A stretch of DNA of 64,000 nt, taken from Nocardia brasiliensis IFM 10847. Its GTDB lineage: Bacteria; Actinomycetota; Actinomycetes; Mycobacteriales; Mycobacteriaceae. Position numbers and translations under genes: made by a program. The notes below the pieces were generated by a model that ran no database searches, was not told where the DNA came from, and saw only the letters and a list, made by a program, of their open reading frames with translations. Each line of letters starts with the position of its first letter. The stretch's first letter is position 1. The stretch covers positions 1 through 64,000 of the forward strand of contig NZ_BAUA01000104.1 of assembly GCF_000710915.1 (NCBI RefSeq), written 5' to 3'. Of this stretch, positions 9,747-17,353 are shown one piece after another.

Positions 9747-10589
9747 ATGGTCGGTCGCAGGACGGTACGTGTGGTGGGGGTGCTCTTCGCGGTGCTGCTG
9801 GCCGGGGCCGGGTGCGGTGGGGATGCGGAGCCATCGGAGGGAAAACCGACGAGTTCCGCAACGCAGCGGTCGACAACCGTTGTGGCGTCGCCAGATCCGT
9901 CACCCGCTCAACCGCCGAAGCTGATTCCGTCACCCGGTCAGCCGCCGCGGGTCACGCCGCCGCCCGGCAACCCGCCGCCCGGCAACCCGCCGCCCGGCAA
10001 TCCGCCGCCCGGTATGGGGACGGCGATCATCAAGACCCGGACTCTTTCTCAGGCGCCGGTGCCCAATGTGCCGGTCTATGTGACCTTGGTGCAGCCGTGT
10101 GACCCTGCATCGCACGACATTCCGCTCGGTGAGACCAGGGAAGTGCTGAACCGGCAAGCGGTCACCGACGGCTCCGGTTCGGCCACCTTCGCGGTGCCGC
10201 TCGGCTGCTATCGGTTCGGCATGGGCACCCCGCCGCCCGGCACGAAACCGGTTCCGGAGGGGATGCACCAGCTCTTCCTGGTCCGCGAGGCCGACGTGGT
10301 CGAAGGCCTGCTGCGGTTCGACGACACCGGGCAGCCGCAGTGCTCCTCGGGGGCGATCGCGCACGACCTGGACGATATCGGCGGGCTGACCGAATACCAG
10401 GCCGAGGTGCACTACTGCGACGGCGCCTGGGGTGTCATCGCCTGGGATGCGCCCGGTGACAGTCAGCGAATAGTCCGGCGCGGCAACGGCGGCTGGGTCA
10501 CCTATCTGGTCTTTCCGCACGACCAGTGCTGGTCGAAGGCCGCCGCCGACGGCGTCCCCGAGAGCCTGCGGCACTACTTCAGCTGCTGA
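9747..10589 (+). CDS. Proline-rich secreted lipoprotein, unknown function
   Basis: A protein of about 280 residues with a signal peptide (MVGRRTVRVVGVLFAVLLAG) ending at AGC, an imperfect lipobox, so it is probably anchored outside the membrane. Residues about 25-90 are Ser/Thr/Pro-rich with a five-residue repeat PPGNP; the rest is a globular domain (GTAIIKTRTLSQAPVPNVPV, a carboxypeptidase-regulatory or transthyretin-like beta start) with four Cys. ATG 9747 is preferred because GGGGGAGG lies eight bases upstream; GTG 9738 would overlap that Shine-Dalgarno. Family not recognised. Convergent with the GntR regulator gene. Confidence 0.7.
   Translation: MVGRRTVRVVGVLFAVLLAGAGCGGDAEPSEGKPTSSATQRSTTVVASPDPSPAQPPKLIPSPGQPPRVTPPPGNPPPGNPPPGNPPPGMGTAIIKTRTLSQAPVPNVPVYVTLVQPCDPASHDIPLGETREVLNRQAVTDGSGSATFAVPLGCYRFGMGTPPPGTKPVPEGMHQLFLVREADVVEGLLRFDDTGQPQCSSGAIAHDLDDIGGLTEYQAEVHYCDGAWGVIAWDAPGDSQRIVRRGNGGWVTYLVFPHDQCWSKAAADGVPESLRHYFSC
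9958..10013. repeat. 15-bp tandem repeat coding PPGNP
   Basis: About three and a half near-identical 15-bp units (CCGCCCGGCAACCCG) inside the lipoprotein gene, encoding a flexible Pro-Gly-Asn linker between the membrane anchor and the folded domain. Copy number is likely to vary by slippage. Confidence 0.75.
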
Positions 10590-11251
10590 CTGCTCCGATC
10601 GGCGGCGATGGCCTGGACGGCGCCGCGCATGTGCTCGACCAGCAGTTTGCGCGCGCGGGCGGCGGGTCCGGCGCCGATCGCGTCCCGGAGTTCGACGTGT
10701 TCGCGTGCTTGCTCGTGCAGGTCCGGATTGGTGGTCTGCAAGGCGCCCAGGCACATTCGGGTCTCGATCAGCAGGGTGCGGGCAGCGCGGGCCAGCCGCG
10801 GACTGCCCGCGCTGTCCACCAGCGCGACGTGGAAGGCCTGATCGGCGTCGGAAAGCCCGGCGGCGTCACCGTTTTCGGCGGCCGCGCACATCTGCTCGAC
10901 GCTCTCGCCGAGCGCCGCGTACGCGATCTCGCGGCGGCCGTCCAGGATCAGCTCCAGCGCACCGCCCTCGATGGCGGTCCTGGCGTGGTAGATGTCGGCG
11001 ACGTCGTCGAGGGTGAGGTCGATGACGAAGATGCCGCGATGCCTGATGCTGTGCAGCAGACCCTCGGACACGAGTCGCTGCATGGCCTCGCGGACCGGCC
11101 CGCGGGACACGTCGAAGCGGGCGGCGAGGTCGGCCTCGCCGAGTTGGTCGCCGGGCGCGAAGCTGCCGCGCATGATCGCCTCGCGCAGTCGGTCGGCGAT
11201 CACCTCGGCCGTCGACTGCCTGCTGACCGGCTCGATCTCAACGAGCGGCAT
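10574..11251 (-). CDS. GntR family regulator, FCD/FadR subfamily
   Basis: A 225-residue transcription factor with an N-terminal winged HTH (AEVIADRLREAIMRGSFAPG ... LAARFDVSRGPVREAMQRL) and an all-helical FCD effector domain with metal-binding Asp/His residues (DQAFHVALVDSAGS, EHVELRDAI). FCD regulators usually repress catabolic genes and release DNA on binding a small organic acid. The gene is last in a minus-strand operon behind two racemase-like genes, overlapping the upstream one by 14 bp, so it is probably autoregulated. The identical 16-bp palindromes at 12767-12782 and 17264-17279 have the GT-N2-AC core bound by this subfamily and are its most likely operators. Confidence 0.92.
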   Translation of the reverse strand: MPLVEIEPVSRQSTAEVIADRLREAIMRGSFAPGDQLGEADLAARFDVSRGPVREAMQRLVSEGLLHSIRHRGIFVIDLTLDDVADIYHARTAIEGGALELILDGRREIAYAALGESVEQMCAAAENGDAAGLSDADQAFHVALVDSAGSPRLARAARTLLIETRMCLGALQTTNPDLHEQAREHVELRDAIGAGPAARARKLLVEHMRGAVQAIAADRSSQQLK

Positions 11252-11968
11252 GAGCGTGCCTTTCTGTGAACAGGGTGCCTAGAACTGGGCAGGTCGCGGT
11301 GTGGCCCGCCAGTCGCAGCCCGGCCCAGATGGTGACCTGGTTCGCGGTCAGCACCGGCTTGCCGAGGGCGGCTTCCAGTTCCGGCAGCACGGCAAGCGTA
11401 TGCATGGCCGTGTCCGGGATGAGCAGCGCCTGGGCTTCGGGGTGATCGTTGGCCACGGCCAGCTGCCGAACCTGGGCGGCGTCCAGTGTGCCGACCTCTG
11501 CGGCGGTATCGATGCCCGCGCTGCGCATCGAGACGACGCGGATGCCCGCGTCGGCGAGGAATTCGACGAACAGCCGCGCGACCTCGTCCGGATAGCTGGC
11601 GGCGATGGCGACGGTGTCCAGGCCGAGTGCGTGCACCGCGTCGACGAAGGCGAGGCTGGTGCTGGTCGCGGGTACGCCCGCGGCGGCGGCCAGCGCGTCG
11701 ACCTGCTCGCGTGCCCCGCGCGGACCGTAGACGAAACTGCCTGAGGTACAGGCCCAGACCACGGACTGCGGCCGGTGCGGGCGAGCAGTTCGGCGCCGTG
11801 GCGCAGCTTGTCGGGGCTACCCAGGTCCAGCAACTCGGCGACGGCGTGCAGGTCGGTGCCGTAGATATGGGCCACCGGCAGGTCGGCGCCGAGCACCGCG
11901 GCGGCCCGCGGGTAGTCGTCCTCGGCCGCGTGATCGGGGTAGATGAAACCGACTGTGGTGGTGTGCAT
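11238..11968 (-). pseudogene. Asp/Glu racemase/maleate isomerase-like protein, frameshifted
   Basis: Two overlapping frames make one family member: the first (from ATG 11968) gives MHTTTVGFIYPDHAAEDDYP ... HGAELLARTG, and the second continues PQSVVWACTSGSFVYGPRGA ... to the end at TERHAHAAR. They join if one base is added near 11780, in the stretch read GGCCGCAG on the minus strand. The first catalytic Cys (CTSGSF) is kept, but where the neighbouring paralogue has the second Cys (SCTN) this one has PDTAM. It is about 243 residues when restored. It could be a true pseudogene, a sequencing error, or a divergent single-Cys enzyme. Confidence 0.75.
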
Positions 11969-11983
11969 GTGCTGTGCTCCCGA

Positions 11984-12724
11984 TCAGAAGACGTTCAGTA
12001 GCCATTTGCCCGGGCCCATCATCGGCAGCTTCATCCGGCCGAGGCAGGCCCACATGGTGAGCTGGTTGGCGGTGAGGACGGGTTTGCCGAGGGCCTGTTC
12101 CAGCGGCTCGATCACGTCGTAGGTGGGCAGGTTGGTGCAGCTGACGAAAATCGCCTGAGCCTGCGGGTCGTTCGCGCCGACGATGCGCTCGGCGATGGTG
12201 CGGTAGTTGACTTTCCAGATGCCGCCGCCGAGACCGAGATGGTCGGAGCGGATGACGCTGCACCCGGCCTCGCCGAGGAACTCGTGCAGCTTGTTGGTCA
12301 GCACCTCGTCGTACGGCGTCAGCACCGAGAGCCGGGTGATGTCGAGGTGCCGGATCGCCTCGAGCAACGCGCCCGAGGTGGTCACCGCGTCCAATGCGCC
12401 TGCGGCGCAGATTGTTTCCCGTAGGGATCGTTCGTACGCGAGTCCCTTGATGAAACTGCCCGAGGTGCACAGGTACGCCACCACTTCCGGCTCGACGTGC
12501 AGCACGTCGCGGGTCGCGGTGGTCAGATGCGCCGGGTTCGAGACGAGTTCGGCCATCGCCAAGGAAACAGGGACGGGTTCGTACGGGGTGCGGGCCAGAT
12601 GCAGGCTCACCTCCATCGGTGCCCAGCGCCAGAGCTCGCGCTCGAGCGCGAGGTCGAACGGCGCGATGATACCGATGCCCCGCTGTGCGACCGGGCCCTC
12701 GATATCCGGGAAGCTGAGTTCCAT
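11984..12724 (-). CDS. Asp/Glu racemase superfamily protein (maleate isomerase/arylmalonate decarboxylase-like)
   Basis: A cytoplasmic cofactor-independent enzyme of 246 residues with two catalytic cysteines: AYLCTSGSFIKG (about residue 93) and AIFVSCTNLPTYDV (about residue 184). The family isomerises maleate to fumarate, racemises Asp/Glu/hydantoins or decarboxylates arylmalonates; C-terminal LGKPVLTANQLTMWACL is the usual family ending. ATG 12724 is chosen because the minus strand has GAGAGGGG just upstream; longer readings run into the operator. It is the first gene of the minus-strand operon, divergent from the D-2-hydroxyacid dehydrogenase. The exact reaction is unknown; two-Cys chemistry favours an isomerase or racemase over a decarboxylase. 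Confidence 0.85.
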   Translation of the reverse strand: MELSFPDIEGPVAQRGIGIIAPFDLALERELWRWAPMEVSLHLARTPYEPVPVSLAMAELVSNPAHLTTATRDVLHVEPEVVAYLCTSGSFIKGLAYERSLRETICAAGALDAVTTSGALLEAIRHLDITRLSVLTPYDEVLTNKLHEFLGEAGCSVIRSDHLGLGGGIWKVNYRTIAERIVGANDPQAQAIFVSCTNLPTYDVIEPLEQALGKPVLTANQLTMWACLGRMKLPMMGPGKWLLNVF

Positions 12725-12766
12725 ACGGCCCCTCTCGCACTCAGCTGGGTAGACCTCCGAACGCGA

Positions 12767-12782
12767 TCGGATTGTTGACAAT
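12767..12782. promoter_or_regulatory. Operator-like palindrome (predicted GntR site 1)
   Basis: TCGGATTGTTGACAAT; the core ATTGT-TG-ACAAT is an inverted repeat with the GT-N2-AC centre typical of FCD-type GntR sites. The identical 16 bases recur at 17264-17279 in the other divergent promoter of the cluster. The site contains TTGACA (12775-12780), so a bound regulator would cover a -35 element. Confidence 0.75.
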
Positions 12783-12803
12783 CATACGATGCGATCTTAG
12801 TGT
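12775..12803 (+). promoter_or_regulatory. Predicted promoter of the dehydrogenase-amidase operon
   Basis: TTGACA at 12775-12780, a 17-bp spacer, then TAGTGT at 12798-12803. The expected transcription start is at or next to the GTG start codon at 12810, so the message would be leaderless. The -35 lies inside the predicted GntR operator, consistent with repression by occlusion. Confidence 0.55.
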
Positions 12804-12809
12804 GTCAAT

Positions 12810-13775
12810 GTGGAAACGGGCCCCATTGTCACCGTCCTGCACAGTGACCGCGTGCCCGAGGCGGATCTGATGGCCGCCGTGGCGGCTCGCGCCACTGTGC
12901 GCTACACCGAGGCAGCCGGTCTCGCGACCGCCCTGCGCGGTGCCGACGTGCTGTTCGTCTACGACTTCCTGACCCGCGCCCTACCCGGCGCGTGGCCGGC
13001 GGCCGACCGGCTGCGATGGTTGCACATGGGCTCGACCGGGGTGGACCCGGCGATGTTCCCGGAACTGCGGGCCAGCGACGTAGTGGTGACCAATACGCGT
13101 GGTCTGTTCGACACGGCCATCGCGGAATACGTGCTCGGCCAGATCCTGGGCTTCGCCAAGGATCTGCCCGGCGCGCTGCGCAGGCAGCTGCGCCACGAAT
13201 GGGAACATCGCGAGAACGAACGGATAGCGGGCGCCACCGTGCTGATCGTCGGCACCGGTTCGATCGGCCGTGCCATCGCGCGACTGTTGCGCGCGGCCGG
13301 GATGAACATCCGGGCGGTGGGCCGGCGAATGCGCTCGGACGACCCGGATTTCGGCGCGGTGGGCACGGACTTGCACGCCGAGTTGCCCGCGGCCGACTAT
13401 GTGGTGGCGATCGCCCCGCTGACGCCGCAGACCCGGAACATGTTCGGCGCGAGGGAATTCGCCGCGATGAAACCGCATGCGAGGTTTGTCAACGTGGGCC
13501 GCGGGGAACTCGTAGTTACCGACGATCTGGTCGCCGCCCTCGGCGCCGGGTCGATCGCCGGGGCGGCGCTCGATGTGGTCGCGCCCGAGCCGCTGCCCCC
13601 CGACCACCCGCTGTGGGATCTGCCGAACGTGTCGATCACACCGCACAATTCGGGCGATTTCATCGGCTGGCGGACCGAGATCGTCTCCGTGTTCGCCGAG
13701 AACTTCGACAACTGGATCGCCGGTCGGCCACTGCGCAACGTGGTCGACAAAGAGCTGGGGTACGTGCCCGGCTGA
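12810..13775 (+). CDS. D-2-hydroxyacid dehydrogenase (NAD-dependent)
   Basis: Interconverts a D-2-hydroxy acid and the 2-oxo acid using NAD(P). The 321-residue protein has the Rossmann motif VLIVGTGSIGRAIARLLRAA, a catalytic Arg in FVNVGRGELV, a Glu in LDVVAPEPLPPDHPLW, and the His in ITPHNSGD. Start GTG 12810 overlaps ATG 12808 in another frame and follows a promoter that would place transcription start on it. First gene of a two-gene plus-strand unit with the amidase. Within the cluster it could reduce or oxidise the hydroxy acid made after deamidation or isomerisation; the substrate is not visible. Confidence 0.92.
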   Translation: METGPIVTVLHSDRVPEADLMAAVAARATVRYTEAAGLATALRGADVLFVYDFLTRALPGAWPAADRLRWLHMGSTGVDPAMFPELRASDVVVTNTRGLFDTAIAEYVLGQILGFAKDLPGALRRQLRHEWEHRENERIAGATVLIVGTGSIGRAIARLLRAAGMNIRAVGRRMRSDDPDFGAVGTDLHAELPAADYVVAIAPLTPQTRNMFGAREFAAMKPHARFVNVGRGELVVTDDLVAALGAGSIAGAALDVVAPEPLPPDHPLWDLPNVSITPHNSGDFIGWRTEIVSVFAENFDNWIAGRPLRNVVDKELGYVPG

Positions 13776-13788
13776 AGGAGCCCCGAGA

Positions 13789-13869
13789 ATGAGCGAACAC
13801 CGTGAGCGAATCATGTGCCAGCGCGCCGTAGGCATGGCGGAACCGAGCGCCAGCGAGGTGCAGCCATGA
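13789..13869 (+). CDS. Possible 26-aa leader ORF coupled to the amidase
   Basis: ATG 13789 with AAGGAG nine bases upstream opens a 26-codon ORF (MSEHRERIMC, then QRAVGMAEPSASEVQP) ending in TGA at 13867-13869, which overlaps the amidase ATG at 13866 (ATGA). The Shine-Dalgarno belongs to this ORF; the amidase has none of its own at good spacing, so ribosomes may reach it by termination-reinitiation. No homologous family is recognised. Confidence 0.4.
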   Translation: MSEHRERIMCQRAVGMAEPSASEVQP

Positions 13870-15266
13870 GTTACCCCGATATCAATATTCCGACCGAGCC
13901 CGCGGCGATGACCGCCGTCCAGTTGGTCTCGGCCTACGCCGCGGGCGCGCTCTCACCGGTCGAGGCGACCGAGGCCGTGCTGGCCGCCATCGCCGCCAAC
14001 GATCCGGCGGTGAACGCGTACTGCCTGGTCGATCCCGATCGAGCGCTCGTGCAGGCCAAGGACTCCGAGGCGCGCTGGCATTCCGGGCACGCGCGCGGAC
14101 TGCTCGACGGTGTGCCGATCTCGATCAAGGACATCTTCCTCACCGAGGGCTGGCCGACGCGTCGCGGCTCCACGTCGGTCGATCCGGCCGGTCCGTGGAC
14201 GGTGGACAGCCCGGTGGCCGCGCGGCTGCGCGAGGACGGCATGGTTTTCCTCGGCAAGACGACGACGCCCGAAATCGCTTGGAAGGCAGTCACGGACAGC
14301 CCGCTGACCGGAATCACCCGCAACCCGGTGGATCCGGCGACGACGGCGGGCGGCTCGTCCGGCGGCAGCGCGGCGGCGGTCGCGGGCGGGATGGGGCCGG
14401 TCTCGGTCGGCACCGACGGCGGCGGCAGCATTCGCATCCCGGCGGCGTTCTGCGGCATCGTCGGTTTCAAGCCGACGCACGGGCGGATTCCGCTGTATCC
14501 GGCGAGCCCGTTCGGTCCGTTGGCGCACGCGGGCCCGATGACCCGCACGGTCGAGGACGCGGCGCTGCTGATGGACATTCTCTCGCTGCCCGATCCGCGC
14601 GACCCGACGAGCCTCGCGCCGACCCTGACGACCTTCCGCGGCCAGGTGGTGCGCGACGTGCGCGGACTCACCGTCGCCTATTCGCCGACCCTGGGTTATG
14701 CGAAGGTCGATCCCGAGGTGGCCGCCCTCGTCGACGCCGCGGTCCGTAAGCTCGGCGAGGCCGAATTACGGGTGGCCACAGCCGATCCCGGTTTCGCGGA
14801 TCCGCGCGAGGCGTTCGAGCTGCTGTGGGCGGCGGGCGCCGCCACCATGCTGTCGAAATTCCCCGCCGGGTCGCCTGAGCGGGTAGATCCCGCGCTGCGG
14901 GAGGTCTGGGAGCAGGGCGACGCCGTGCGGGCGGTGGACTATCTCGACGCACGTAACGAGGCGGCGCAACTCGGCATCACCATGGGAACCTTCCACGCCG
15001 CCTACGACGTGCTGATCACTCCGACGATGCCGATCAACGCGTTCGAAGCCGGACACGACGTGCCGCCCGGCAGCGGCCTGACGAGCTGGCCGCAGTGGAC
15101 GCCGTTCACCTACCCGTTCAACATGACTCAGCAGCCCGCGATCAGCATCCCGGTCGGCACCACCGCGGCCGGACTACCGGTCGGGCTCCAGATCGTCGGC
15201 CCGCGCCACTCCGACGACCTGGTCCTCGCCGTCGCCCGCTACGCCGAACACGTTCTGGCGCAGTAG
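13866..15266 (+). CDS. Amidase signature family enzyme
   Basis: Hydrolyses a C-N amide bond by a Ser-cisSer-Lys triad. Seen: Lys in GVPISIKDIFLTEG (about residue 85), the Gly/Ser-rich loop TTAGGSSGGSAAAVAGGM holding the cis-Ser, and the nucleophile in GTDGGGSIRIPAAFCG. Length 466 is normal for the family. ATG 13866 overlaps the stop of a 26-codon ORF. It follows the D-2-hydroxyacid dehydrogenase and ends at a strong convergent hairpin. It may open the pathway by releasing ammonia from an amide such as a maleamate- or glutaramate-like compound, but family sequence alone does not give the substrate; the GatA subunit role is unlikely because no gatB or gatC is near. Confidence 0.92.
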   Translation: MSYPDINIPTEPAAMTAVQLVSAYAAGALSPVEATEAVLAAIAANDPAVNAYCLVDPDRALVQAKDSEARWHSGHARGLLDGVPISIKDIFLTEGWPTRRGSTSVDPAGPWTVDSPVAARLREDGMVFLGKTTTPEIAWKAVTDSPLTGITRNPVDPATTAGGSSGGSAAAVAGGMGPVSVGTDGGGSIRIPAAFCGIVGFKPTHGRIPLYPASPFGPLAHAGPMTRTVEDAALLMDILSLPDPRDPTSLAPTLTTFRGQVVRDVRGLTVAYSPTLGYAKVDPEVAALVDAAVRKLGEAELRVATADPGFADPREAFELLWAAGAATMLSKFPAGSPERVDPALREVWEQGDAVRAVDYLDARNEAAQLGITMGTFHAAYDVLITPTMPINAFEAGHDVPPGSGLTSWPQWTPFTYPFNMTQQPAISIPVGTTAAGLPVGLQIVGPRHSDDLVLAVARYAEHVLAQ

Positions 15267-15300
15267 GGCCGGTGCGGCCGCCGCGCACCTCTCATGCCGC

Positions 15301-15332
15301 CGCGCACGAATTCGTCGATGAATTCGTGCGCG
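15301..15332. terminator. Strong hairpin between convergent amidase and DUF3830 genes
   Basis: Perfect 13-bp stem CGCGCACGAATTC/GAATTCGTGCGCG (15301-15313 and 15320-15332) with loop GTCGAT. A further partial copy of the arm, GAGTTCGTGCGCG, follows at 15339-15351. It has no T-tract, so it would act as a structural terminator or RNA end-protector for both convergent transcripts. Confidence 0.7.
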
Positions 15333-15354
15333 GGAGGCGAGTTCGTGCGCGGGG

Positions 15355-15849
15355 TCAGGCGCGGGCGAAGGCCAGCGTCTCGCCGGAGACGCCGTGCAGC
15401 CACAGGTCGTTGCAGGCGGCGGCGATATCGGCCAGGCCATCCTCGATCGTGGCGAAGACGTTGCCGGGCACCCAGCCCATGTCGCCGTTGATGAGCAAGT
15501 TGTTGCGGCCGTAGAAGATCGCCAGATCGGTCGCGCCCTGGTCGTGGTGCGCGGTCGAGCCCGGCTCGTAGCCGTAGGCCGGGTTGCCGATCTCCCAGGC
15601 TTCGAAATCGAACAGGCAGACATCGCCCGGGATCGGCGTGACCGTCGGGTTCTCCCGATGCGGGGCCGCGCCGATGCGGGGGACCAGGGTGTAGACCTCG
15701 TTGCGGGCGTACTTGGCGTGGAAGGCGTCGCCCTCCTGCGGGAGCGCGTCCCACACGGCGGCGCAGGTGTGCGGCGCCTCGGCGTCGAGCAGCCGGGCGC
15801 GGCAGGTGACGGCGGCTTTGGTCAGGGTGATGGTGATGAAACGAGCCAT
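15355..15849 (-). CDS. DUF3830 family protein
   Basis: A 164-residue protein beginning MARFITITLTKAAVTCRARL, with the DUF3830 pattern (ALPQEGDAFHAKYARNEVY, PGDVCLFDFEAWEI, LAIFYGRNNLLINGDMGWVP, NVFATIEDGLADIAAACNDL). The family has a cyclophilin-like beta-barrel fold by structural genomics but no assigned reaction. ATG 15849 is the natural start. It lies 117 bp behind the aminotransferase on the same strand, so the two probably form one operon driven from the second GntR-site promoter. Presence among amidase, racemase and dehydrogenase genes suggests a lyase, hydrolase or accessory step of the same pathway. Confidence 0.85.
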   Translation of the reverse strand: MARFITITLTKAAVTCRARLLDAEAPHTCAAVWDALPQEGDAFHAKYARNEVYTLVPRIGAAPHRENPTVTPIPGDVCLFDFEAWEIGNPAYGYEPGSTAHHDQGATDLAIFYGRNNLLINGDMGWVPGNVFATIEDGLADIAAACNDLWLHGVSGETLAFARA

Positions 15850-15966
15850 TGCTGTCTGCTTTCTGTTGTCGCGCGGGTCGATGTGCGGGACTCACAGGCG
15901 TCTGTTCGGCTACCGCGAGGCTATCGCCGGGCAGGCCGAGGTGCACGCGCCGCGGGGGCCTGCGGG

Positions 15967-17208
15967 TCAGAGTTCGGCAAGCACCTCGGTCCAGATCGCG
16001 AGCGCGTCATCGATCTGGGTCGCGGTCACGATGAGGGGCGGGATCATGCGCACTACGTTCATGTGCGCGCCGCAGGTGAGCAGCAACAGTCCCTTCTCGA
16101 CCGCGAGCCGCTGTGCGGCGCTCGCCGTCTCGGTATCGGGTTCGCCTGTCGCGGTGGTGAATTCGGCTCCGGCGAGCAAGCCGAGGCCGCGTACGTCACC
16201 GATCGCCTTGGTGGCGCTCGCGCGCAACCCGGCGAGCAGTTGCGCGCCGCGGGCGGCGGCGTTGTCCACCAGGTGCTCGGATTCGATGACCTCCAGGGTC
16301 GCCACGGCGGCGGCGCAGGCCACGGCGTTGCCGCCATAGGTGCCGCCCTGTGAACCCGGCCAGGCCTTGGCCATCAGCTCGCGCGAGGCCGCGATACCCG
16401 AGAGCGGGAAGCCGCTGGCGAGCCCCTTCGCGATGGTGATGATGTCGGGTCGCACGTCGAAATGCTGGTGCCCGAAGAACTTTCCGGTGCGACCGAACCC
16501 GGTCTGGATCTCATCGATCACGAGCAGGATGCCGTGCCGGTCGGCGCGTTCGCGCAGGCCGCGGAAGAAGGCGGTGTTGCCGGGGATGTAGCCGCCCTCG
16601 CCGAGCATCGGCTCGACCACGAACGCGGCGGTCTCCGCGGGCGAGGTGAGCGTGGCGAACAGATAATCGAGCTCGCGCAGCGCGAACGCGGTCGCCTCCT
16701 GCTCGGTCCAGCCGTAGCGGAACGCGGTCGGGAAGGGCGCCACGTGCACGCCGGACATGAGCGGGCTGAAACCTGCGGAGAACCGGGTGCCCGATGTGGT
16801 CATGGTGGCCGCCGCGACGGTGCGACCGTGGAAACCGCCGTGGAAGACCACGACATTCGGCCGTCCGGTCGCCTGGCGCGCCAGCCGCAGCGCGGCTTCG
16901 ATCGCCTCGCTGCCGGAGTTGGCGAAGAACAGCGCGTCCAGTCCCGCAGGCAGGACTGTGCCCAGGCGCTCGACGAGCTGCAGCATCGGCCGGTGCATGA
17001 CGGTGGTGTATTGGCCGTGGATCAGGCTGCCCACCTGGGCTTGCGCCGCCGCGACCACGTGCGGGTGGCAGTGGCCGGTGCTGGTGACACCGATGCCGGC
17101 GGTGAAGTCGAGGTAGCGGCGTCCATCGGTGCCGTGCAGGTAGCAGCCGGTGCCGTGATCGACGGTCACCGGTGTGGCCTGGCGCAGAACGGGCGAAAGT
17201 TCGGTCAT
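15967..17208 (-). CDS. Class III PLP-dependent aminotransferase (GABA-aminotransferase-like)
   Basis: Transfers an omega-amino group to a 2-oxo acid, giving a semialdehyde. The 413-residue protein shows YLDFTAGIGVTSTGHCHPHV, the PLP phosphate-binding NSGSEAIEAALRLARQ, HGGFHGRT, the PLP-pyridine Asp in LLVIDEIQTGFGRTGKFF, and the Schiff-base Lys in IITIAKGLASGFPLSG. ATG 17208 has GGGAGG upstream at suitable distance. Divergent from an aldehyde dehydrogenase, with a GntR-type palindrome between them. The pair resembles the GabT/GabD step (4-aminobutyrate to succinate), though beta-alanine or another omega-amino acid is equally possible. Confidence 0.92.
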   Translation of the reverse strand: MTELSPVLRQATPVTVDHGTGCYLHGTDGRRYLDFTAGIGVTSTGHCHPHVVAAAQAQVGSLIHGQYTTVMHRPMLQLVERLGTVLPAGLDALFFANSGSEAIEAALRLARQATGRPNVVVFHGGFHGRTVAAATMTTSGTRFSAGFSPLMSGVHVAPFPTAFRYGWTEQEATAFALRELDYLFATLTSPAETAAFVVEPMLGEGGYIPGNTAFFRGLRERADRHGILLVIDEIQTGFGRTGKFFGHQHFDVRPDIITIAKGLASGFPLSGIAASRELMAKAWPGSQGGTYGGNAVACAAAVATLEVIESEHLVDNAAARGAQLLAGLRASATKAIGDVRGLGLLAGAEFTTATGEPDTETASAAQRLAVEKGLLLLTCGAHMNVVRMIPPLIVTATQIDDALAIWTEVLAEL

Positions 17209-17263
17209 GGTGATCCGCCTCCCGGGCAGTGGTGCGATCGCAACATCCGGAGATTGTCTATTG

Positions 17264-17279
17264 TCGGATTGTTGACAAT
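17264..17279. promoter_or_regulatory. Operator-like palindrome (predicted GntR site 2)
   Basis: TCGGATTGTTGACAAT, identical over 16 bases to the site at 12767-12782. Two extra half-sites ATTGTC lie just upstream (17253-17258 and 17260-17265), so the regulator might bind cooperatively here. It sits between the divergent aminotransferase and aldehyde dehydrogenase genes and includes TTGACA (17272-17277). Confidence 0.75.
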
Positions 17280-17353
17280 ATGCATAACATGGCGGGGGAG
17301 GTCGCAGCAATAGCGTGCGGCTGCCTCCTGGTAGCGAAAGGAGTCCGGCGCCG

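Noticed and set aside
9958..10013. Short direct repeats as a possible CRISPR array
   Set aside because: Units are contiguous 15-bp copies without spacers and are in frame with a lipoprotein linker. No cas genes are in the window.
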